DNA from: Deltaproteobacteria bacterium
Lineage (GTDB): Bacteria; Desulfobacterota; Binatia; UBA9968
Assembly: GCA_016844625.1 (NCBI GenBank)
Contig: JAERMN010000363.1
Location: 1 to 5,680, forward strand
Reading direction: 5' to 3'
Length of the DNA: 5,680 nt
Both the position numbers and the translations under genes were made by a program. Of this stretch, positions 1-4,827 are shown piece after piece. A model generated the notes under the pieces. It had not been told where the DNA came from, did not search any database, and saw only the letters and a list, made by a program, of their open reading frames with translations. Position 1 is the first letter of the stretch. Every line of letters starts with the position of its first letter.

Positions 1-120
1 GTTGATCTCTCCCTCTTTTTTTGCGGCTTCAACGATGTCGGCGCTGGCCGCTTCGCTGGCGACCGTGCGCAGTAAACAGATAAAAAGAGCGGCAAACGGG
101 ATGTAACGTTTAACTAGCAT
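1..120 (-). CDS. Extracellular solute-binding protein, N-terminus only (paralog of the gene at 204-1208)
   Basis: Forty codons read from an ATG at 118-120 toward the left edge of the window, where the gene is cut off. The product begins MLVKRYIPFAALF, a basic start followed by a hydrophobic stretch, and runs through SEAASA into ADIVEAAKKEG, so it is an exported protein with a signal peptide cut near residue 26. A GGAGG Shine-Dalgarno sequence (minus strand, 130-134) lies 9 nt before the ATG and supports the start. The signal peptide and the following A-D-I/L-x-E-x-A-K-K-E-G stretch match the start of the complete SBP upstream at 204-1208, so these are tandem paralogs. The 83-nt gap and shared orientation suggest one operon. 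The 'AKKEG' start of the mature chain is typical of FbpA/AfuA-type binding proteins. The ligand and the state of the rest of the gene cannot be judged here. Confidence 0.8.
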   Translation of the reverse strand, partial: MLVKRYIPFAALFICLLRTVASEAASADIVEAAKKEGEIN

Positions 121-203
121 GGACTGGTGCCTCCGCGGGTTTGAGATTGATAAGCATTCGGGCAATTCGTGCTGGTCATGCGCTACTTCATGCCGTGAGT
201 GTT

Positions 204-1208
204 TTACTTTTTGCCAAATACCTCTGCGAAAAGTTTTTGATAGTCACCCACCTTATCGCCGATGTCGGGATCGTTCACATGAATTTTGACGTTTTTCGGC
301 AGCCATGTCGCGGTGATGCCGCGGCGGGTCGGCTGCATGTTCTGACTCTGGTAAATGCGCTGGCCATCTTCGGATAGCAAAAAGTCCATAAACAGTTTGG
401 CCGCGTTGGGATGCGGCGCATTCTTATTGATTCCCCCGGCGATGGTGTGAACGATCATCGGATCGAAGGCGACCCAGTCGAGTGGCGCGCCGGCTTTCTT
501 TACGCGCTCGACGTCATCGGCGTAGAGATCGATGGCAAATGGGATTTCTCCGGCCGCGACCAAATTGGTCAACAACGTCGTGCTCGCGCGTAAGCTAACG
601 TCCTGGCGCGCCAGTCGCCGCATGTATTCGATGCCCGGTTTCTCGCCTTTCATCTTGAGGACGTTGACAAACCAGACATAGGCGGCGTCTTCGAGGCCGA
701 GCTTGCCTTTCCATTTCGGGTCGAGCAGATCGTCGTAGGAGCGCGGCAATTCATTTTTCGGCGTTAAGCGGGTATTGTACGCCAGCGCATGCACTGCCAG
801 GTAGAGCGAGGTGTAAAAGCCGTCGCGGTCTTTCATTTCGTCAGGAATGTTTTTTCGCTCCGGCGGATCATATTGGAGGAGCAAGCCCTTTTTTTTAAAA
901 ATATCGATATACCAGTCGGTAGTGCGGACAATGTCCGCGGTGTGTTTGCCGGCGCGGCTCTCGGTTTCGAAGCGCACTAACAGCCGCTGGCTTTGAACCC
1001 GGGTTTTCCTGGCTTGGACGAACGGATACTTCTTCATGAAGCCGCGGTTGATCAGTTCATCGATCTCAGCCGAGCCGCCGCCGAACCAGTCCATCGCCCC
1101 CTCTTTTTTTGCGCCTTCGATAAGATCAGCGCTGGCGGCGAAACTGGCAGCAGCGCTGCACAGACAGAGCGCCAGAACAGCAAGCGGAAAATAGCGATTG
1201 AGCGCCAT
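204..1208 (-). CDS. Extracellular solute-binding protein, iron-type (FbpA/AfuA-like, SBP family 1) ABC transporter component
   Basis: A complete 334-aa periplasmic binding protein. Residues 1-27 form a signal peptide (basic start, hydrophobic core at about 7-21, likely cut at ASFA-A or AASA-D). The mature chain opens with the family's AKKEG (33-37). Other family marks are YNTRL (144-148), the hinge-region LLDPKWKGKLG (161-171), VAAGEIPFA (218-226) and the C-terminal AKLFMDFLLSEDGQ (270-283). Length is normal for the family. The start is supported by a perfect AAGGAGG (minus strand, 1218-1224) 9 nt before the ATG. Classic ferric-binding proteins carry a tandem Tyr-Tyr ligand pair; only one Tyr (229) is seen in the expected region (AIDLYADD), so iron is not an assured ligand and a carboxylate or other anion is equally possible. 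The gene is divergent from the amidohydrolase and lies upstream of a truncated-by-window paralog. No permease or ATPase gene is in view. Confidence 0.9.
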   Translation of the reverse strand: MALNRYFPLAVLALCLCSAAASFAASADLIEGAKKEGAMDWFGGGSAEIDELINRGFMKKYPFVQARKTRVQSQRLLVRFETESRAGKHTADIVRTTDWYIDIFKKKGLLLQYDPPERKNIPDEMKDRDGFYTSLYLAVHALAYNTRLTPKNELPRSYDDLLDPKWKGKLGLEDAAYVWFVNVLKMKGEKPGIEYMRRLARQDVSLRASTTLLTNLVAAGEIPFAIDLYADDVERVKKAGAPLDWVAFDPMIVHTIAGGINKNAPHPNAAKLFMDFLLSEDGQRIYQSQNMQPTRRGITATWLPKNVKIHVNDPDIGDKVGDYQKLFAEVFGKK

Positions 1209-1378
1209 TAGCGGACCCCTCCTTCGGTTAATCAGAACTACTCAGAACATAGCACATTGCACCTGAGCGATTGCAAGCGATTCTTACCTGCTAACAATTC
1301 GCTTGACCAGCGCCGATGTCTTCAACTAACCTCCGTATGGCTGGCGCGAATGGCGCAGGATCATAAAAGGAGTATGCG
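1209..1378. promoter_or_regulatory. Divergent promoter region between the SBP gene and the amidohydrolase
   Basis: A 170-bp gap between two divergently transcribed genes that must hold both promoters. Leftward, a TATGTT box (minus strand, 1246-1251) preceded by TGC forms an extended -10. A TTGCAA at 1271-1276 could be its -35, but the 19-bp spacer is long. Rightward, TTGACC (1303-1308) is a fair -35, but the best -10 at 16 bp spacing (ACTAAC, 1325-1330) is weak. The TTGCAA lies in an imperfect palindrome (about 1269-1280), and GCGATT occurs twice around it (1267-1272, 1277-1282), a possible regulator site. The two Shine-Dalgarno sequences lie at its ends: AAGGAGG for the left gene and AAAGGAG (1366-1372) for the right gene. 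The promoter calls are by eye and tentative. Confidence 0.45.
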
Positions 1379-3067
1379 ATGTACGATCTAATACTTAAGG
1401 GCGGGCGTATTTATGACGGCTCGGCGATGCCGAGTTATAGCGGCGATGTTGGGATTGCCGATGGAAAAATCGTCGACATTGGCCGATTAAACGGCGGCGC
1501 CAAGCGCGTACTCAACGTCGACGGCTTGGCAGTTTCGCCGGGCTTCATCGATCCGCACACCCATCTGGACGCGCAACTGTTCTGGGATCCGATGGGCACG
1601 TCGTCTTGCTTTCACGGCGTGACCTCGGTGGTCATCGGCAACTGCGGTTTGAGCCTAGCGCCGGCGAAACCTGAGGACCGCGACGCCGTGGTAAAAAGTT
1701 TTGTCCGAGTCGAAGCGATCAGCCGGCGCGTGCTCGAAGAAGGCATTCAATGGAAATGGACTTCCACCGCGGAGTATCTGCGCGCGCTCGGCAACCGCTT
1801 GGGCATCAACGCCGCCGCATTGGTGGGCCACATCGCCGTGCGCCATTACGTCATGGGTGAAGACGCGGTCGAACGGCAAGCGACGCCGGAAGAAGTCGCC
1901 AAGATGAAACAGCTGGTCCGCCAAGGGATGGAAGCCGGTGCGGTGGGCTTTTCGACCAATCAGAACCCGCGCCATATACGCGAGGACAGAAAGCCGGTGG
2001 CGAGCCGTCTGGCCTCCGACGAGGAATTAGGATCACTGTTAGATGTGTTGGGCGAAATGAACACCGGCGTCGTGCAACTGAGCGGTGGCGGCGCGGATGC
2101 CCGCGGCCGCATCGCTTACGCTGCGCAAATGGCGCGGCGCACCGGACGCCCAGTGTTATGGCAGAGCATCAGCCATAGCTGGAGCCGGCCGCATCACTGG
2201 CGCGAAATGCTCGCCAGCACCGAGCGCGTTTTCAAGGAAGAAGGTTTGCCGATTTACGCGATGACCCAGGCCAAGCCGTTCCAGAATCGCTACACGTTGC
2301 GCGACGCCCAGTGCTTCGACGAATTTCCGACCTGGAAGTCCGCGCTGTTTAGCCCACTGGAAGAGCGCAAACAGATGTTCGGCGATGCCGCGGTGAGAAA
2401 AAAACTGCGCGCGGAAGCGATCGAGGATCAGTCGCCTTCGGTCTTTCCGCGACGTTGGGATGTGATTTTTGTCGACGCGGTCAAGCTCGCGAAAAATAAA
2501 TCGCAAGAGAAGAAATCGATTCAAGAAATCGCCCAGGCACAAGGCAAGGACGGTCTGGATTGTTTTTTGGATATTTCTCTCGAAGAAGATCTCGAAACTC
2601 GCTTCGTTCATACCAATACCCAAGGCGACCCGCAGGCGGTTTGTGAAATTCTCAAACACCCGTCGGTGATGATCGGCCAATCCGACGCCGGCGCGCATAT
2701 GGGCTACGACGCCCGCTTCGGGTATTCAACGGCATTCCTTGGCTGCTGGGTTCGCGACCACGGCATCATGCCGCTGGAAGAGGCGGTGTCGAAGCTCACA
2801 TTCCGCGTCGCTTCGATTTTCGGCCTTAACGACCGCGGCTTACTGCGGCCAGGCATGGCTGCCGATATCGCCGTCTTCGATCCGGCAACGGTAAATACTC
2901 TGGAGCCGGAGTATGTTCACGACTTGCCTGGCAATGAGACGCGCATGATTCAGAAAGCCGTTGGCGTGCCGTACACGGTGGTGAATGGCGAACTGGTCAT
3001 CGAAAACGGCGCGCCCACCGGCGCGTATCCAGGCAAGGTGATCAGGCCGACGGCGTGGAAGAATTAG
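1379..3067 (+). CDS. N-acyl-D-amino-acid deacylase-like amidohydrolase (amidohydrolase family 3, COG3653-type)
   Basis: A 562-aa cytoplasmic metal-dependent hydrolase with no signal peptide. Family proteins cleave amide bonds, as in N-acyl-D-amino acids; the substrate here is unknown. Residues 1-55 give the usual N-terminal sandwich (DLILKGGRIYDG, then SPGFIDPHTHLD). The metal motif HTH is at 60-62. Cys89 in GNCG matches the metal-ligand Cys of D-aminoacylases. VGH at 149-151, GFST at 190-193, RFVHTN (His411) and SDAGAH (435-440, catalytic-type Asp436) follow. The C-terminal part has the family's DRGLLRPGMAADIAVFD, a TVVNG strand and a TGAYPGK end. The longer middle region (PVASRLASDEEL, then TGRPVLW near 255-261) fits the ~560-aa COG3653 branch rather than the ~480-aa D-aminoacylases. 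At the place where classic enzymes have a histidine this protein reads VVQLSGGG, so metal binding may differ. The start is backed by AAAGGAG 6 nt upstream. An overlapping ATG at 1374 opens only a five-codon frame. Confidence 0.92.
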   Translation: MYDLILKGGRIYDGSAMPSYSGDVGIADGKIVDIGRLNGGAKRVLNVDGLAVSPGFIDPHTHLDAQLFWDPMGTSSCFHGVTSVVIGNCGLSLAPAKPEDRDAVVKSFVRVEAISRRVLEEGIQWKWTSTAEYLRALGNRLGINAAALVGHIAVRHYVMGEDAVERQATPEEVAKMKQLVRQGMEAGAVGFSTNQNPRHIREDRKPVASRLASDEELGSLLDVLGEMNTGVVQLSGGGADARGRIAYAAQMARRTGRPVLWQSISHSWSRPHHWREMLASTERVFKEEGLPIYAMTQAKPFQNRYTLRDAQCFDEFPTWKSALFSPLEERKQMFGDAAVRKKLRAEAIEDQSPSVFPRRWDVIFVDAVKLAKNKSQEKKSIQEIAQAQGKDGLDCFLDISLEEDLETRFVHTNTQGDPQAVCEILKHPSVMIGQSDAGAHMGYDARFGYSTAFLGCWVRDHGIMPLEEAVSKLTFRVASIFGLNDRGLLRPGMAADIAVFDPATVNTLEPEYVHDLPGNETRMIQKAVGVPYTVVNGELVIENGAPTGAYPGKVIRPTAWKN

Positions 3068-3073
3068 GGGAAA

Positions 3074-3113
3074 ATGGAGTGTTGGAATAATGGAGTGGTG
3101 GAGTAATGGGTGA
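3074..3113 (+). repeat. Short tandem repeat, 8-nt unit (NTGGAGTR-like)
   Basis: Five consecutive 8-nt units are visible: ATGGAGTG, TTGGAATA, ATGGAGTG, GTGGAGTA, ATGGGTGA. They can also be read as two 16-nt units (3074-3089 and 3090-3105) that agree at 14 of 16 positions. The array starts 6 nt after the amidohydrolase stop codon, and its last unit contains the ATG (3106) of the TctC-type remnant, so the repeat fills the whole intergenic gap. Its GGAG cores could act as Shine-Dalgarno sequences (the one at 3092-3095 is 10 nt before the ATG). Read on the opposite strand, this kind of repeat gives His/Ser/Pro/Leu-rich spurious ORFs. Confidence 0.7.
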
Positions 3114-3550
3114 TCGGATGCTTCGGAGCTTTGCACGGCTGGCCCGCTTAATCGGCCCCGCTGTCGCTCTGGTATTTCTTTTCGACGTCCATGCCGATGT
3201 CCGCGCACAGGCGAATTTTTACGGTGGCAAGACCATCACTGTCGTCGTCGGCTCCGCGCCAGGCGGGCTTTACGATTTGTCGGGGCGGTTGTTGGCACGG
3301 ACGATGGGCAAGTACATTCCCGGCAATCCGACGATGCTCGTGCAGAACATGCCCGGCGGCAGATCGGGTTATGATTCTGCGTGAAGCCTACGCCAGGGCG
3401 CTCAAAGATCCTGACCTGATCACCGAAGTCGACAGGTCGAGATTAGACATGGAGCCTTCAACTGGCGAAGAGATTCAAGCGCCGATCAAGGCACTGATGG
3501 AGCAGAAGCGCGAAGTGATCGAGCGAGTGAAAAAGCTATTGGAAAATTAA
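3106..3550 (+). pseudogene. TctC/Bug-family tripartite tricarboxylate transporter binding protein, copy A, internally deleted and frameshifted
   Basis: Intact members are ~320-aa periplasmic receptors for carboxylates. Here the first frame (3106-3384) gives a signal peptide (hydrophobic core at about 15-26, likely cut after VRAQA at residue 36). The family's N-terminal signature follows: FYGGKTITVVVGSAPGGLYD, then SGRLLARTMGKYIPGNP and the NMPGG loop. It stops after 92 aa. The C-terminal end of the same family (RVMILREAYARALKDPDL to VKKLLEN) continues directly in another frame (about 3359-3550). Roughly 200 or more central residues, covering most of the ligand cleft, are missing, so the product cannot be a working receptor. 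The join near 3351-3365 falls in a GC-rich CCGGCGGC stretch. The start could be ATG 3106, inside the 8-nt repeat, or ATG 3118. Non-conservative differences from copy B (a Ser and a Pro where B has Leu) also suggest decay. Confidence 0.85.
3365..3550 (+). repeat. Direct repeat, left copy (3' end of the TctC-type gene; partner at 4642-4827)
   Basis: These 186 bp align without gaps to 4642-4827, with about 20 mismatches counted by eye (roughly 89% identity). The alignment includes a fully identical block of over 40 bases in the middle, coding for RLDMEPSTGEEIQA. Both copies end at the same TAA. Nine of the last 63 residues differ. The repeat brackets about 1.09 kb that contains the toxin-antitoxin pair. 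Confidence 0.88.
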
Positions 3551-4004
3551 CCGAATCGTCGGGGCTCGCAACGAAAGGGCCGAGGCCAGATGCATAAGTA
3601 TTCGAATGCCTGCCAATGCGCTCCAAACGTATCGAAAAATTCAGAATGTCCCCTTTTCTTTCTTGTAGTTTACGAATTGAGGAGTTGGTGAAAAAATCCA
3701 AACGTGCGTGGCGTAGTGGAAACGCTCTGCGCCGGCTTGTGAAATTGGGCGGCGCCCAGAAAGAGCAATAAGGTTTGCCTGACCTCACATTCTGACCTGA
3801 CCCAACCTTCAGACCCTATCTCGACTCCTATCTCCGTCTTGACCTCCCACGCCTACTTCTGGGCGCGTTTATTTTGGTGGGGGAAGGGAAACGAGAGGTG
3901 GGACGGACAGGACTGAAAAATTTCTTGGGGCGATCAGTTAATGCGGGCAGCCGTCCAGTGATATAATATGATCGCAAAACAAAAGGGATAGAGGAGAAAA
4001 TCCT
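3551..4004. other. Intergenic region between tctC remnant A and the toxin-antitoxin pair
   Basis: A stretch of 454 bp with no convincing gene. An open frame of 41 codons (3646-3771, plus strand) contains a second possible start, GTG 3688, preceded by GAGGAG; its product is short and basic (KKSKRAWRSGNALRRL) and I do not recognise it. A 9-bp inverted repeat, TCAGAATGT (3641-3649) and ACATTCTGA (3787-3795), brackets this frame. A small hairpin, TGGGC-GGC-GCCCA (3746-3758), has no T-run after it, so it is not an obvious terminator. TGACCT recurs at about 3779, 3793 and 3840, and 3877-3908 is almost all purine. The last 75 bp hold the promoter and ribosome site of the next gene, listed separately. 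The left part may be debris of an older insertion, but no transposase is recognisable. Confidence 0.5.
3930..3996 (+). promoter_or_regulatory. Extended -10 promoter, possible operator and Shine-Dalgarno of the toxin-antitoxin pair
   Basis: TGATATAAT at 3959-3967 is a perfect extended -10 (TG-N-TATAAT). No good -35 is present (TTAATG at 3938-3943 is the best, 18 bp away), which is usual for extended -10 promoters. Transcription would begin near 3974 and leave a leader of about 30 nt. GAGGAG at 3991-3996 is 8 nt before the ATG at 4005. A 7-bp inverted repeat, GCGATCA (3930-3936) and TGATCGC (3969-3975), straddles the promoter and could be an autoregulatory operator as in many toxin-antitoxin operons; that role is inference. 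Confidence 0.65.
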
Positions 4005-4238
4005 ATGACGATCCAACGGACGGTGTATGCCTCACCCGTGGAGGCGATAGCTGCTTTGATTCGCTCGCTGGTGGTGTACGAGCAACGTTATCAGATGAAT
4101 TCGGCGGACTTCTACGCCCGCTATCGGAAAGGCGTTGGGGGAGATTCGGCAGACTTTGTTGAGTGGGCCGGGGACTACCAGCATTATTTGGAGTTGAAGG
4201 AAGAGCTGGAAGAAAAGCTAGTGGCGGCGCGTGGATGA
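4005..4238 (+). CDS. Antitoxin-like partner protein of a TumE/DUF6516 toxin
   Basis: A 77-aa, mostly helical protein with an acidic C-terminus and no signal peptide or membrane segment. It starts MTIQRTVYASPVEA, has a YEQRY...SADFYARY segment (25-40) and ends in DFVEWAGDYQHY (50-61) followed by a charged helix, ELKEELEEKL. I recognise this pattern as the small protein usually encoded just ahead of TumE/DUF6516 toxins; calling it the antitoxin rests mainly on that pairing. It has its own strong promoter (TATAAT 3962-3967) and GAGGAG 8 nt before the start. Its stop overlaps the toxin start as ATGA (4235-4238), the translational coupling expected of a two-gene module in which the antitoxin is made first. 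The frame is intact. No helix-turn-helix or ribbon-helix-helix motif is obvious, so DNA binding is not assured. Confidence 0.75.
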   Translation: MTIQRTVYASPVEAIAALIRSLVVYEQRYQMNSADFYARYRKGVGGDSADFVEWAGDYQHYLELKEELEEKLVAARG

Positions 4239-4590
4239 GAACCATCGACGAGTATTTTACTCGAGTTCGCGAGCTTGTTCAGGGTGTGGCCGACGCCCAA
4301 GCCGAGCGCGAATCCGGTTGCGCTTCGGTGATCAGTCGCTCTTAGAAATCAGCGAAGCCATCGTACTGGTCGGTGAAGAGCCGCACTGGCTCAGTTATCG
4401 CTATCATTATCAAAGTTCGCGCACGGGAATAGTTTTTCGCTACGATAACGCTCCGCATCACCCTGAGATTTCGACCCACCCCGATCATAAACACTCGGGA
4501 GACGATGTTTCGGCGAGCCCGCATCCTTCTATCGAGCAAATTTTGCGGGAAGTTGAAGTCTTTCGAGGTGAGGCGGCAGGTCGGTACTAG
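4235..4590 (+). pseudogene. TumE/DUF6516-family toxin, frameshifted
   Basis: The toxin half of the module. The true start is ATG 4235, overlapping the antitoxin stop (ATGA), and gives MRTIDEYFTRVRELVQGVADAQAERE before losing family likeness and stopping at TAG 4343-4345. Family sequence resumes in another frame at about 4309: RLRFGDQSLLEISEAI, HWLSYRYHYQ, then the family hallmark FRYDNAPHHPE (DNAPHH at 4444-4461), DHKH (4483-4494) and PSIEQILREVE, ending at TAG 4588-4590. A GTG-started frame from 4231 spans the whole stretch, but its first ~25 residues (Ser/Cys/Arg-rich) are out-of-frame reading of the toxin N-terminus. Relative to intact members, as I remember them, about 15 residues between the N-terminal helix and the 'FxDGS' strand appear to be missing, so a small deletion of a length not divisible by three is likely. 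The toxin is probably inactive unless this is a sequencing error. Confidence 0.72.
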
Positions 4591-4602
4591 ACAAAGGATC
4601 TT

Positions 4603-4827
4603 GACCGCCCGATGGTCGCGCCGCCGGGCGTTCCCGCCGAACGGGTTAAGATTCTGCGTGAAGCCTACGCCAAAGCGCTGAAAGATCCCGATCTGATCGC
4701 CGAGGTCGATAGGTTGAGATTAGACATGGAGCCTTCAACTGGCGAAGAGATTCAAGCGCTGGTCAAGGAGCTGATGGAGCAGAAGGGCGAAGTGATCGAG
4801 CGAGTCAAAAAACTTCTGGAGAATTAA
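4603..4827 (+). pseudogene. TctC/Bug-family binding protein, copy B, C-terminal fragment only
   Basis: About 75 codons matching the last quarter of a TctC/Bug receptor: RPMVAPPGVPAERV, LREAYAKALKDPDL, DMEPSTGEEIQAL and ERVKKLLEN before TAA 4825-4827. The family normally reads straight through the 'RPMVAPPGVP' segment, so the ATG at 4612 is an internal methionine, not a start. Upstream in frame, family likeness ends at about 4603, and a stop (the toxin's TAG, 4588-4590) lies 12 nt earlier. The fragment begins right behind the toxin gene; everything N-terminal, including the signal peptide, is absent. It matches the end of copy A over 186 bp (right-hand member of the direct repeat, 4642-4827) and keeps the more family-like residue at several positions where A has changed. 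No binding fold can form from this alone. Confidence 0.85.
4642..4827 (+). repeat. Direct repeat, right copy (3' end of the TctC-type gene; partner at 3365-3550)
   Basis: This is the right-hand copy of the 186-bp repeat. Here family likeness extends about 39 bp further upstream, to about 4603, than in the left copy, where N-terminal sequence is fused instead. The two repeats therefore come from two separate deletion or insertion events, or from tandem paralogs that were cut at different points. Confidence 0.88.

Noticed and set aside
2156..2698. 180-aa minus-strand frame inside the amidohydrolase
   Set aside because: It lies antisense to strongly conserved amidohydrolase sequence and has no recognisable domain; a shadow frame.
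2840..3208. 122-aa minus-strand frame with a His/Leu/Pro/Ser-rich stretch
   Set aside because: The stretch is the reverse reading of the 8-nt repeat at 3074-3113; the rest is antisense to two genes.
3106..3384. 92-aa frame as a complete small exported protein
   Set aside because: It is the N-terminal part of a TctC/Bug receptor, cut at the NMPGG loop; the rest of the family follows in another frame.
3746..3758. TGGGC-GGC-GCCCA hairpin as a terminator
   Set aside because: Only five base pairs and no T-run after it on either strand.
3646..3771. 41-codon plus-strand frame as a gene
   Set aside because: There is a possible Shine-Dalgarno for an internal GTG, but the frame is short, of unknown family and in a degraded stretch; kept only as an observation.
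3486..3788. 100-aa minus-strand frame over the intergenic region
   Set aside because: It overlaps the end of tctC copy A antisense, has atypical composition and matches no family I know.
4231..4590. 119-aa GTG-started frame as an intact gene
   Set aside because: Its first ~25 residues are an out-of-frame reading of the toxin N-terminus, which starts at ATG 4235 in another frame; only the later part matches DUF6516.
4612..4827. 71-aa frame as an independent small gene
   Set aside because: It is the C-terminal end of a TctC receptor, nearly identical to the end of copy A; family likeness begins before the ATG.
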